A stretch of 64,000 nt of DNA, from positions 60,057,493 through 60,121,492 of the forward strand of contig NC_080575.1 in the NCBI RefSeq assembly GCF_029962835.1. The letters are read 5' to 3'. This stretch comes from Magnolia sinica. Its lineage: Eukaryota; Streptophyta; Magnoliopsida; Magnoliales; Magnoliaceae. The position numbers and the translations under genes are program-made. Shown here piece after piece: positions 11,534 through 22,445 of this stretch. The notes under the pieces are model-generated. The model was not told the DNA's origin. It ran no database searches and was given only the letters and a program-made list of their open reading frames with translations. Numbering within the stretch: the stretch's first letter is position 1; the number at the start of each line of letters is the position of its first letter.

Positions 11534-12639
11534 TTAATAATTATGTTTGAAGTGGCAAGGAATGAGTGACCAATAATGATGAGAATCTAAGTGCTCATGT
11601 TACTGATGGGTTTTATATCCAGGATGATAAAATTTACACGGTAGTAGAATCTGTCAACTTGGACCAACACATCCTCAATTATCCCTCTCGGTACATGAAC
11701 CGAGTGATCAGCAAGTTGTAATGCAGTTAGGGTGGGTTTTAATTCACCCAAACCTAATTGTTTATACACCGAATAGGGAATCAGATTTACGCTCGCTCCT
11801 AAGTCAAGAAGTGCATGCTCAATGCGGTAATTCCCAATTACACAAGTGATGGTTGGGCTACTGGGATCTTTGAATTTCTGTGGCACATCTTGGTTTCGGA
11901 TGACACTCACTTTCTTAGTTAAGAAGATTTTCTTTTGAATATTTTGCCGTCTTTTAGTCATACACAAGTCTTTCAGAAATTTGGCATATGAAGGTATTTA
12001 TTTAATGACATCAAGTAAAGGAATATTGACCTTCACTTGTTTCAACACCTCTAGAATATCCTAAGAGTTAGAGAGAGGTTTTGGTGCAACGAACTGTTGG
12101 GGGAATGGGGCAATCGACTTGCCTTAAAGTTTTGGTTCTAATTCTTGTAGGGCATGGCTAGATCCATCATTGTTGTCCTCTTCCGGTTCCTTAGGCTTTT
12201 CAGGCCTAACCGGAATAGTTTTGTTAATGGTCTTCCCACTCCTAAGAGTGGTGATAGATTTAACTTGCTCCATCTGATTTGAAGAGCTTGGATCGCTTAT
12301 CTCATATTTCGATTTAGGATTGGGGAGAGGTTGAGCAGGAAGCATCCCCTTTCCCCCAATTGTTAAGTGTGACTCTATTCTTTGAATAGATGACGTAAGT
12401 GATCCCAAAGCCGATCTGATTTCCTGGTTGAGTAACTCTTGGTCTCGAATATGTTTTTGAACGGGATCCTCTTGAGGTTTCCCTTGATTTGGAATTTGAT
12501 TAAAGAAACCTTGAGGAGTAGCAGTTTGTCTATTCCTTTAATTAAAATTTAGATGATTTCTCTAACTAGGATTGTATGTATTGGAGGTAGGTCCATTGAA
12601 AGGTCTTTGGTAACTGTTCACAATATTAGATTCATCATT
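11534..12639 (-). pseudogene. Athila gag-pol linker and aspartic protease of element X
   Basis: From about 12408 the linker reads GSLTSSIQRIESHL and TTLRSGK (a usual Athila word). The protease part is at 11967-11587: IGNYRIEHALLDLGASVNLIP at about 11840-11780 with D-L-G-A-S in place of the usual D-S/T-G active site, as normal in Athila, then VYKQLGLGELKPT and a hydrophobic strand near NFIILDIKP. Stops break the linker near 12123, 12060 and 12000. It processed the Gag-Pol precursor when intact. Confidence 0.85.
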
Positions 12640-13764
12640 TAGCACCCCTCAAAAGGTAGGTATTGTTGGACAAATTTCAATTGTGTGAATGTTGCAATCA
12701 CAAATACCACAAACAGTTTCATTAACCTTATCCTTCTTTAATTCCATGGCCTCGAATTTCCTTATGAGATTAGTCACTTTAGAATTGATATCATCATCCT
12801 CTTTCAGAAGGTATAATCCTCTCCATTCCTTTGATTGAGTGGGCTTAGAAGTGGCACTTGATTTTGGGTATGTGTCTCATGATTGTGCGTTTTCAGCAAG
12901 TCTATCAAGGTAGTCCTACATATCATTGACATTTTTATTCATGAATGTCTCATTGCACATTGTCTCAACCAATTGGCTCATGGAAGATGTCAATCCATCA
13001 TAGAAAAAGTGTGTAATGCGCCATGTTTCAAAACCGTGTTGTGGGCATGAACTGACAAGATCTTTGAACCGCTCCCAACATTGGAAGAATGTTTCATCCT
13101 CCTTTTGGGCGAAGTTCATGTTTGACTTTCTAAGGGCGTTCATTTTATGATGTGAAAAAAATTTCTTTATGAACTCCCTTATTATATCATTCCATGTGCC
13201 AATAGATCTAGGATATAGTGAATGCAACCACGTCTTAGCTTTCTCTTTCAAAGAAAAGGGAAAGAGTTTCGGCTTGACTGTGTCCTCAGATACGTTTGGA
13301 AAATATAAAGTGGTTATGATCTCATTAAACTCTTTCAGGTATAAATATGGATTTTTTGACTTAAGCCCATGAAATTTAGGAAGGAGTTGGATCACCCCTG
13401 GCTTGATATCCATGTGTCCCATATTTTTTGAAAAAACCATACATGAGGGTGTGTTCACCCCCGTCGGTTGTAAATAATCTAGCAAAGTACGAGGCGGGGG
13501 TGCTCGATGTATCTCATTCTCATCCTGGACTTCCTTAGCCCTAGGTTGAGGTTGTTGATTTACTGATTGATTTACAACCATCACTTCAATTAACACTGAG
13601 GATCTCGAGTGGTGTCTAATTCTGCGATGGATAGTTAACCCCTCAACCAATCCTCCTTCAATCAAGAGACATCGAGTGTTATCACGGATCCACTTGGGTA
13701 TGAAACACTTACAACCCTCAATCTCAGATTCTAACCTAAACCTAAAAGAAATAAAAGAATACAA
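12640..13764 (-). pseudogene. Athila gag of element X
   Basis: The capsid-like core is well kept: RTLLDYLQPTGVNTPSC (about 13490), HMDIKPGVIQLLPKFHGL (about 13400), LFPFSLKEKAKTWLHSLYPR (about 13260), FAQKEDETFFQCWERFKDL (about 13110), then FFYDGLTSSMSQLVE (about 12990). A nucleocapsid zinc knuckle C-x2-C-x4-H-x4-C is at 12670-12711 (CGICDCNIHTIEIC). A stop lies at about 12916 and others follow. The frame is open to 13764, but the start may be the ATG at about 13581 (MVVNQSVNQ), because the first 61 codons overlap the leader and look unlike gag. It packaged element RNA when intact. Confidence 0.9.
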
Positions 13765-14157
13765 ATCTAGAATTAGAAAGAGAGAAGAGTTGGAAAGAAG
13801 TTACCAAATTAGAAGTTCCTAATCAAGATCCTACAAAACAAAACAAAATAAGTTACTTTCTAAAAATAGAAATTCTAAAATTAGAAAGTACACTAGTTTC
13901 TAAAAAAGGAAAGTGTCTAAACCTAAAATTAGAAAACAAGTTAGTTTCTAAAAATAGAAAAAATCCCTAATTCTAAAAATAGAAAATAGAAAATTAGAAA
14001 GAGATTACAAATTTAGAAAGTCTATCTCAGGGTCCTACAAAACAAGAAAGTTAAGTTAGTTTCTAAAAAATTCAAATAGAAAAACCTAATCCAAAAATTA
14101 GAAATCCCTAATCTTAACCTAATTCTAAAACTAGTTAATCTTTGAAAAATGCAACCG
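13765..14157 (-). other. Leader of element X with TTTCTA/TAGAAA repeats
   Basis: A 390-bp AT-rich stretch between the primer site and gag. The words TTTCTAAAAATAGAAA and TCTAAAATTAGAAA recur about ten times between 13830 and 14080, as short inverted repeats. No coding region is seen. Confidence 0.7.
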
Positions 14158-14179
14158 TCGATCCCCGGCAACGGCGCCA
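14158..14179 (-). other. Primer-binding site, tRNA-Asp(GTC)
   Basis: On the - strand TGGCGCCGTTGCCGGGGATC plus two more bases complements the last 22 nt of plant tRNA-Asp including CCA, with no mismatch to the tRNA as I know it. It lies six bases after the LTR end at 14186. tRNA-Asp priming is typical of Athila and fixes the 5' end and strand of element X. Confidence 0.93.
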
Positions 14180-14185
14180 AAAACT

Positions 14186-15074
14186 TGTTCACCACCCCAT
14201 GTATAGGGTCGCGATGTAGTAATAATCTCGGTAAGACCGAGGTCGAATCCACAGGGATTGAACTTGTGTCTTCTGAAAGCAACTAGAACTAGAACTAGAA
14301 AAAGATGAAAACCTAATTTGGAATACTTGAGAGAGTAATTATGATAAAAGTAATTAAAATTAATGAAATTAAAGGTGGTAACTAGGGTGCCAAGAATCCA
14401 CTTATAGAGATTAGGGAGATCTATGCTTAATTCACGAACTCAATTGGATTTAGAGTCCTATATCCATCCAGTTGGAAGATATTTCATTAAAAATCAAATA
14501 TGAACTTCCTTTATTCTAGTTTTCAATGGAAGAGAGGGATGAGAACTGGAATTGATTCCATCACAAAACCATGCCCATGAGACAAAGCAAACAATAGAAT
14601 TTAACCAATCCACATCTAATCTGAGAGAGTTATAAACGTTAGGAAGGATTCCATCGTCTCACCATGTCCATGAGACGATGGTGAACAACAGGATTCCTAT
14701 GCTTTCAACCTCAATACATGCACAGGATATACTCAAAGCTATCATAGATCCATTGTAATTTAAGTCACAATATGCTATTAAAAACTAAAAGCATTCCTAT
14801 TAATCAAACTAGAATCAAAATTAGTTGTACTTAAAATAAATCAAAGCCATAGACACGTCCCATCATGCTACAAGCTTCACCTCTTAGCCCTAGCTAAGAG
14901 GTTTAGCCTATCATCGACATGATGATGTTGAAATATCAGGAAAGCATAAAAGGAGAAGAAAAACCAAAAAGAAGGGAGAAAAGCTGAAGAAGGAAGACTC
15001 CAACCGGCAATCTCCATGTCTCTCTCTCTCCACGCTTGCTTCTCCACGTCAAAGATGCTTTCTCTCTCTCTCTC
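14186..15074 (-). repeat. 5' LTR of element X, truncated by T1 (LTR_C)
   Basis: Starts on the + strand with TGTTCACCACCCC and follows LTR_B for its full 889 bp. It stops at about 15074 in a CT-rich stretch, where LTR_B would continue with GGCAGCAGG and T1's LTR starts instead. The other about 1.2 kb is not seen elsewhere in the window. Confidence 0.88.
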
Positions 15075-16466
15075 TATAAGGCCTGTATCCTAGTCTGTAC
15101 CATTCTATAAGCTTCCGCTGTCCTCCCGGTTGAATTCTGGCAACCCTTGCCCTGTATTCGATGTTTGCATGCGATCCTAAGTCAAGTCTTACATACCGAA
15201 GTTGACTCGACCTGAAAATTATATCTTAGCGACCGCGCTGTCACCGCGGTTCCAACGCCATGACTCACGCACCGATCCGATACCCGGGCCAGGAGATGTG
15301 GGCCCAGGTTCATTTCGAAGAAACGCCGTACATTGTGAGTTCTGAGAGAATCTCTACAACATATCCCATCAATCAATCAATCAATTAATCAATCAATGTC
15401 AAGTACATCCTATCATAAGTACAAGTCAAGTACAAGTAACCCATCTCTCTCTCATTCCTAAAGTCAACTCTCTCTCTCTCCACCCATCCCTTTCTTACAA
15501 CTCCATCACTTCAACCATCACCCATCATCCCATACCTTTTCACCCATCAGTTCTCTCTTCACTCCCAAGCAACCCAAGCCCCAACGTATGAGCTCCCCAA
15601 GCTTTCCCAAAAACATGTGTGGCCCACTTTCCCACCCTCTTATCTCCCATCTCAACCATTCATTCTTTATCAACCTCCATCAAAATTGAAGGCATGGAGC
15701 ATACAAGTCCAAGGAGCTAAAGAAGAAGGTCGATAAGTGGGTGATCCACCATTGATTTCAAATTTTAAGGACCACTTGATGTGGGACCCATTGATGCATG
15801 TATTGTATTGAGAGGGCCCATTAGTGGCAAGGTCCCTCTCCTTCATGTCTCTTTTTTATCTCTCTCTCTCTCTTGTATGTTGTAGAGGTGTGTGGCCCAC
15901 TTGGTATGTATGCGCAGCCCACCATGAAGTATGTGGTACATCCATGCCGTCCATGCACCAGATTCACCTTATTGAATTGTCCAGCGGGCGGGATTGCTGC
16001 CCATTCGTCTGGACAGACTTGGATGGAGGAAAAACACCAATATTAGTTGGATCCAGAGTGGGTGGGCCACACCACGTGGACCTGCCTTGATGCTATGACC
16101 CCCCTCACCATCCAAATCCTTGGACGGTGTAATATTCGAAGGGAGGTAACTGCCCAGCGTCCAACAATCTTGATTCTATAACATAAGTCTAGTTCCTAAA
16201 GAGCATACCCACATCCTCAGTTTAAATTCTTAGTGGATTTTTTAATAGTGTTCCTGTAGTTATTACCTGTGGTTATGATGTTATGATCTTGGGTATACTC
16301 TTTAGGAACCAGACTTATGTTATAAAAATCCTCCTTGTAGGATCCCAAGATCGGAACCTGGTGTATGGGTGTCAAGAGCCGAGAATGGGGTACTACAGCA
16401 GCTGTCAGCACTGAAATCAGCAATCTTGAATCTTGTGAGCCCAGTCACTGAGTCTGGGGCGTGACA
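15075..16466 (+). repeat. 5' LTR of T1, internally deleted
   Basis: Starts TATAAGGCCTGTATCC (mutated from TGTAAGACCCGTATCC) and ends GGGGCGTGACA. It is an inverted, diverged copy of solo LTR1: 15075-16130 pairs with 21255 to about 20290, and 16330-16466 pairs with about 17450-17311. About 2.5 kb present in LTR1, including its AT-rich and minisatellite parts, is missing here. The 60- to 90-codon open frames inside are not taken as genes. Confidence 0.85.
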
Positions 16467-16470
16467 GTTG

Positions 16471-16484
16471 TGAGTATCAGAGCA
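16471..16484 (+). other. Degenerate tRNA-Met primer-binding site of T1
   Basis: TGAGTATCAGAGCA resembles TGGTATCAGAGC, the usual complement of initiator tRNA-Met in plant retroelements. Ten bases (GTATCAGAGC) are intact. It lies four bases past the LTR end. Confidence 0.8.
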
Positions 16485-16627
16485 TAACAAAATAACCCAG
16501 AAGTAACTCAGGATAACAATACATATCTGCTTTAAGTGCGTTCTCTCTTTGTTTCTTTTTCCCTAATATCCGAGTCCTTGAGGATTCTAATCTTAAGGCA
16601 TCCATCACCTTTGTTCTTTTGTAGATC

Positions 16628-17310
16628 ATGCCACCTAGACGAGGCGCCCGTGGCCATGGTTTTCATTCCGCTCCAGCGACCCAAGAGCATCCGGCTCCAC
16701 CTATTGCAAACCCTAGTCCCGACCCCATTCTGGAGGTCCTTGTTCCGTCCCTAGTTGATCCCGTTCCTCCGCCGGAGCCTGCCGTATGTGTGCCCGAGGC
16801 TCCCGCTCCTGCAATTCCTGCGCCTCCACCTGAGGTGAGTGTAGCCCCTCCCGCGCCTACCATTCCAGTTGGAGCTGAGCAGCTTCAGCAGATGCTGTAG
16901 GCCATCACCACCGCCCTCTAGTAACAGGGCAGGCATCCTATAGAGACTCCCAAGTAGGCCGAACAGATGTGAGCAGTGCTCTGTTATGAGATTTCAGACA
17001 AAATGATCCCCCACATTTCAGGGGTGAGCTCGATCCCACAGCGGCCGAGTTATGGTGTACAGAGGTGGAGAGGATCTTCGATACCATACGATTTACATCA
17101 CAGCAGTGAGTTCCTCTGGCCATTTTTCTTCTCTAGGGCGAGGCCCAGCACTGGTGGGCTTTTGTTTCCTGAACTGTCGGGCCAGATTTTGTATGGACTT
17201 GGAAGGACTTCGTGGATCGTTTTGACCAGAAGTTCTTCCCTGAACACATTCAGGAGTAGAGAGCCTTAGAGTTTGAGACATTAGTCTAGGGTGATATGAC
17301 AGTGGCGTAG
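16628..17310 (+). pseudogene. T1 gag, first part
   Basis: Starts with ATG at 16628 (MPPRRGARGHGFHS), 144 bp after the primer site. A proline-rich N-terminus of about 75 residues leads to a GAEQLQQML stretch ended by a stop at 16898. The capsid part continues with frameshifts: HFRGELDPTAAE (about 17015), VERIFDTIRF (about 17070), GEAQHWW (about 17140), WKDFVDRFDQKFFPEH (about 17200) and GDMTVA (about 17295). It stops at 17310 where solo LTR1 was inserted; the frame continues at 21261. Confidence 0.88.
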
Positions 17311-18897
17311 TGTCACGCCCCAAACTCAGAAACCGGGCTCACAAAATTCTCAATCACCGAATCCGGCACTGACATCCTCCATAGTACACCATTCTCGGCT
17401 CCCAGTACCCATACACCAGGTTCCGATCCTGGGATCCTACAAGGAGGATTTCAAACATGATTTGATTCGTAATGAGCATAACCCACGAACAATAACCACA
17501 AGAACACCATTACAAAATCCACTATGATAAAAAACTTTGAGTACAATGCATATGAAAGGGAAATACAAGATAATGAAAATAACAGAAACTCCGGAAGCTC
17601 GACTGTACACTCCAACTACGGCGAGGCTATGGCTGCATTCTGGTGTCACCTGCACGCATCAATCGTGTATAAGCTTATAGAAAGCTTAGAGGGTGGTGTA
17701 AGTGTGAGCTTAGTATGAACATGCTCAGAATGCAAGCCAGAGTAATGTGGAATCATGCTGATGGGTACGTGAATGCAATCAGTCGTACCAAAGCTATGCG
17801 GTGCAAGATATGAACGCTATCGACCATATCAAGACCATGCGATGCGAGATGCAACTCAAGCATGCCAATCATCATCCAAATCCTCATACAACTCAGCAAA
17901 TATCAGTATAGTTCTCATTCTGGATAATCATCGGGGTCTTGTAAACTCTACGCCAGCTTGCCGCTCCTATCCAAACTCATAACTGGGAGAGTGGAAGAGA
18001 CCTCACTATCCGCCTGCCAATATCGGGCCCAGCTCGTCAATAGCGGACCTATTCCTCAAGCTGATCAAACTCAACCTATAAATTGCCCCCTCACTCGAGC
18101 GGGTAAGGTCACACCCCTTTCCAACTGACCATGACACAGTGGGAGACGCGGCCTACTAGTATACGGCCCTCATGCGCTCATGTATCCACTCGGTTTCGAC
18201 GTTGAAGTCATCCTCTGGTAACATCGGGTTTAAGGATTTTCACCCAGAGACATCTATGGCGCCCCGATGCTAGAAATAGTATTTTTGGTATTCAATCCAG
18301 CCATCCACGATGTGTCTGTGGAGGCTATGGCCATGATGTCTCTAAGGCATACAGTAATCACAATCACATAAATGCAAAGTGTATGAGTCATGCAGTCCAA
18401 TCATGCATCAATCTTGCGCATACCGTGCGCTCATGTGACCTATCAGGGAGTCCCATAAACCACCCACACTATGGCATATGCAATGGCCAGTCACATCTCA
18501 TAATAAACATACAGATGATGTGTATGGGCATGTATCATAATGCTATGCTGTCACAAACGCATAGTCGACAACAATATTCGGTATCGGCAATCGGCACCGA
18601 TAATCGGCATTGATTATTAACCTCGATGCAAGGCGGGGTCCATAAATGGACGGCCGATGATGGATCAATTAAAATCAATGGGGCCCAAGAACTTGGGTTA
18701 ACCTACGAGAGAATGATGAGAATGGGCCAAATAAGGCCTAAGGGAAGGTCATAATGTGGACGTCCAACCATCATTGTCCATCAATGTGGACCTTTAACCA
18801 ACATTGCTCCCAAGGGATAGCCCACATAGGGCTAAACATACAGTGGACCCACGGCCTCGCTCCAGCGCCTAGTATACATCATCATGGGCCTCAATTG

Positions 18898-19213
18898 CAT
18901 CAAATGAGCCGATTCAAATGGGCCGATCAAATGGCCTGAATAAAAAAGGGGCCAATTCAAATGGGCCGAATAAAAAAGGGCTGATTCAAATGGGCCGAAT
19001 CAAATGGGTCGAACCAAATGGGCCGAACTAAAAGGGCCGATTCAAATGGGCTGAATCGAATGGGCCGAATCAATGGGTCAGGTCAGATGGACCGAGTCAA
19101 ATGGGCCAATTTAAATAGGTCGATTCGAATAGGACGAGTCAATGAGTCAAATGGACCGATTCAAATGGACCAAATCGAATGGGCCGAGTCAAATATGCCA
19201 AGGCGAATAGGCC
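18898..19213. repeat. 16-18 bp minisatellite in solo LTR1
   Basis: About 18 imperfect copies of a unit like ATGGGCCGATTCAA, with variants such as ATGGGCCGAATCAA and ATAGGTCGATTCGA. No reading frame makes sense of it. The T1 5' LTR has lost this section. Confidence 0.85.
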
Positions 19214-19865
19214 GCACCACTACACCAATCATCTATTATTAGGGATCATTTTAGAGCATTATTAAAAAAAATCATATCCAAAGGATCATCTGGACCATAC
19301 CACAAATGGTAGTGGTGATAATGATTTCCATAGTTGAATTTCTAGTGGGCCCACCTTAATATTTATTTTCCCATCCAGTCTGTTCCCAAGGTCACAAGGA
19401 CCTGATCATATTGGTCCAAAACTTCTGAAATCTCAAAAAGGGATTTTAATGTTAGACATTCAAATCACTATTTTCTGTAGTGTGGTCCATTTGATAACTG
19501 GATCTGTCTTATTTTTAGTCTTAAGCCTTGAGACAGTCTTGCCAAATGGATGGACAGTTGGGATACAACACATGTATCATGGTGGGGATCCACCGTCCCT
19601 ACCAGGACGGTGTGAATGAAACCATACATCACGGTAGGGTCCACATTACTTGGTGACATCTCTGTGTCTCAGGTGGATTCCCATCGACGGTAGGGATGCA
19701 ACACATACACTGGGGGCCATAGAGACTGGTGACGTCATTGCTGTGAGACGCACCAGCCAACCCAAACATATATAGGTGGGTCCCACGTACGTGGCTCACC
19801 TGTTATATATATACCATCCAAACTGTTCGTCAGGTGGGTCCCACGCATGTGGCCCACCATAATCA

Positions 19866-19941
19866 CGCACATATTATATTAATATAATATTAGTCTGGTA
19901 TCTATATATAATATAATTATATAATAATATAATATTAATAT

Positions 19942-19980
<39 letters not shown>

Positions 19981-20133
19981 ATTCATCCAGCCAGCGTCCA
20001 GCAGCAGGGACGCTGGACGGTCTGGATGCAACGGGGTGGGTCCATGCAGTGTGGCCCACCATATATGTATATATTATAATATAAATTATATTATATAATA
20101 TTATATATATATATATATTATATGATCGTGTGT
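19866..20133. repeat. AT-rich palindromic stretch with (TA)n in LTR1
   Basis: Includes a (TA)n run at 19946-19976 and further TATA/ATATTAT runs at 20065-20130, flanking a GC-richer island with CACGCATGTGGCCCACC-like words. It may hold the LTR promoter but no single TATA box can be chosen. Confidence 0.75.
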
Positions 20134-20417
20134 GTGTGTGGGAGAGGGTGAAGGGCATTAGCGTCCAAGCCCTTTTTTTTGGTTAGCTTGTTAGTATACC
20201 CCCATGTCAGTACACACACACACTTCATATTAGCCACCCCCATAGGGATCGATACCAAGACCTCAAGTGTTGAAACGAGGTATCTCCACTCAGTTTGCTA
20301 GTTGGGCTATGGATCTGGGTGTGTCCAGGCCCTGGACAGCTTGGATGCGGATGCACTTCATGGAGTCCCACAGACGGTGCAGATAAACCACAAATTAGTG
20401 AGGCCTACTTTATCAAA

Positions 20418-20423
<6 letters not shown>

Positions 20424-20470
<47 letters not shown>
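20424..20470. repeat. (GA)n microsatellite
   Basis: An almost pure GA run of 47 bp in solo LTR1. CT-rich leader tracts on the opposite strand also occur in the LTRs of T2. Confidence 0.95.
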
Positions 20471-20473
<3 letters not shown>

Positions 20474-21255
20474 TGATAGAGGGACCCCGCCACAATGGGC
20501 CCCTCATGATTACAACACACACATCATAATGGGTTCCACCTATAAGTGGGCCCTCAAATGCAAATCGATGGTAAATCACCCACCTATTGGCCTTCTTCTT
20601 GCTCCCTTAGCCTCCTTAGCTCCTATGCTTAACTTTTAACTGTGGATGATGGAGTTTTGATGGTGGGGATGAGATGTTGGGTGGTAGAGAAGTGGGCCAC
20701 ACTTGGCTTGCTCTTGGAGGGGTTGGACGTTTAGAATTTTTTGTGGCTTGGAAAAATGAGTTTGAGAAATAAGAGAGGGAGAGGTGATAGATTGATAAGA
20801 GATGGGTGTTGTAAGGAAAGGGGATGGAGAGGTATGAGTGTGTTTGAATTTTTGTAAAAAATGGATGGGTAGGGGAGAGAGAGAGTTGACTTGTGAAAAA
20901 AGGAGGGATGGGAGTTGGTACTTGAGGTATGGAGTGTACTTGACTTGATTGATTGATTGATAGGACATGTTGTAGAGATTACCTCAAAATTCGCAACGCG
21001 CGGCGTTTTCTTTGAAATGAACATGGGCCCACATCTCCTGGCCTGGGCATCGGATCGGTGCGCGAGTTGCGGCATTGGAACCGCGGCGACAGCGCGGTCA
21101 CAAAGGTACAAGTTTTGAGTTGAGTCGACTCTAATATGCGCGACTCGGATTAGGATCGCGCGCAAATGTCGGATACAGGTCGAGGGTTGCTGGAAGTCGA
21201 TCGGGAGGACCGCGGAAGCCTATGGAATGGTACAGTTAAGGATACGGGTCTTACA

Positions 21256-21990
21256 TATAGTACGAGGCCTACTTTGTTGCTTTGTCTTACTTCGTGACTT
21301 ACTTGGTGGATGATGAGAGGCGGAAGGCTCGCCATTTTGTGTGCGGCTTACGTCCCACTCTCAGGAGTAGAGTAGTTGGGCATCTTCTCACTACTTTTGC
21401 TGAGGTTGTACATATGCCCCTAGTGTATGAGGAGGATTAGGCCATTTCGCATAGGGCTAGAGATCAGAGTGGGGACCAAAATAGGAAGGCGCCTTTCGGT
21501 AGCTCCCGTTAGCATCAGCATCGTCGGCATAGGGGCCGTCCAGGGTTCAGACACCTAGAAGCACAGCCGGCATCATCTTTAGTAGCACAACCAGCTTCTT
21601 CTTCTATATCATTCACTAGTGTTTGCTATGGTTGTGGACAGACGGACACCATAGGCGCGAGTGTCCCCATCCCCAGCAGCAGTAGAGGGCACTGCAGCAG
21701 CCCCTACACCATCCACCACAGCAGCAACAATAATGACTCTAGCATCAGCCTCTTAGGCCTCCTCTGCAGCAGTAAAGGCAACAGGGTAGGCCGCTACAGT
21801 GATCGCAACAGCAACAAAGACCACCGCAGAGGGGATAGGCACTTCCCCCATCAGCTCAGGGTAGGTTTTATGCCACTCAGTAAGTTGTGGACCCTCAGTT
21901 AGCAGGATTGCTTCCTTTGCCCGCCCAGGGTAAATTTTATGCCATGCAACAGGTGCTGGTTTAGGACCCTCAGTCATCGTCAGGAGGAGT
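21256..21990 (+). pseudogene. T1 gag, second part, with remnant zinc knuckle
   Basis: Resumes with YEAYFVALSYFVTYLVDDE, then CGLRPTLRSRVVGHLLTTFAEV (about 21345-21410), typical of the end of the Ty3 capsid domain. CYGCGQTDTIGASVP at about 21625 is the remains of a C-x2-C-x4-H-x4-C knuckle with the H and last C lost. The following 300 bp is rich in CAG/CAGCA and encodes a low-complexity spacer with stops and frameshifts. Confidence 0.85.
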
Positions 21991-22445
21991 AGTTGAGGGT
22001 ATTATTCTTGTCTCCGCTTCTATTACCCGTATATTGTTTGATTTCGGACCATCCCATTTGTTTGTGGCCGAGGAGTTTTGCCGATCAACCGGTCTTCCGT
22101 CAAAGTCCGCGCTAGAGGCCTTATCAGTTTTGATTCCCTTGGGGAAGTCTTCTATTTAGGGCCATATCTATTTGTCTTATCCCGTGCTAGTCGGAGAGAT
22201 GTTCTTGCCCACGAATTTGTTCGTGTTGCCGATGGCTGAGTATGATGTCATCCTGGGTATGGATTGGCTTGCCGAGTACCATGCTGTGTTGGACTACTCC
22301 GCCCGGATGGTCACGTTTGCATACCCGGCTTGCATATGTTTTAGTTCGTTGCCGAGCCCAGAGGAGAGCCGCTATCTAGCTTGTTGGCCTATGTTGTTGA
22401 GGAGTCAGTGGCTGGGTGTTTCGAGTAGTTGCCGATAGTTTGTGA
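21991..22445 (+). pseudogene. T1 aspartic protease
   Basis: LFDFGPSHLFVAEEFC at about 22027-22075 aligns to the active-site region, with DFG in place of D-S/T-G. PLGKSSI and LPMAEYDVILGMDWLAEYHAVLDY (about 22215-22300) are the usual C-terminal protease words of chromoviruses. A stop at about 22157 and one at 22437 break it. When intact it would cut the Gag-Pol precursor. Confidence 0.87.

Larger units (their letters stand above)
5158..15074 (-). mobile_element. Athila-type element X, nearly complete
   Basis: In - strand order: truncated 5' LTR (15074-14186), tRNA-Asp primer site (14179-14158), leader, gag, protease, RT, RNase H, integrase, about 1.1 kb 3' noncoding DNA, and 3' LTR (7244-5158). 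The gag-PR-RT-RH-IN order and the LTR ends TGTTGAGGGTC...GGTGAACA fit Athila. There are many stops and the catalytic FMDD is followed by one. X sits inside Y's pol; its 5' LTR was later broken by T1 at 15075. Confidence 0.9.
17311..21255 (-). mobile_element. Solo LTR1 inserted in T1 gag
   Basis: A 3945-bp segment with ends TGTCACGCCCC and ...GGGTCTTACA on the + strand. No coding region lies within. Flanks are cgtag (17306-17310) and tatag (21256-21260), an aged target duplication. Removing it joins gag ...TVA and YEAYFVAL in the right frame. It belongs to the same LTR family as T1's own LTR but is in the opposite orientation, so the strand given follows the family orientation. Confidence 0.88.

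Noticed and set aside
14158..14179. Possible tRNA gene fragment (tRNA-Asp 3' end)
   Set aside because: Only the last 22 nt match, on the strand and at the distance from the LTR expected for a primer-binding site.
16628..16900. Proline-rich protein gene of the host
   Set aside because: It starts 144 bp after an LTR and primer site and continues into a retroelement capsid, so it is the gag N-terminus.
20295..20639. 114-codon frame with Arg-Glu repeats
   Set aside because: The repeat is a translated (GA)n microsatellite in solo LTR1.
20636..21165. Overlapping frames of 110 and 144 codons on the - strand
   Set aside because: They fall in a stretch of solo LTR1 that aligns as noncoding DNA with T1's 5' LTR.
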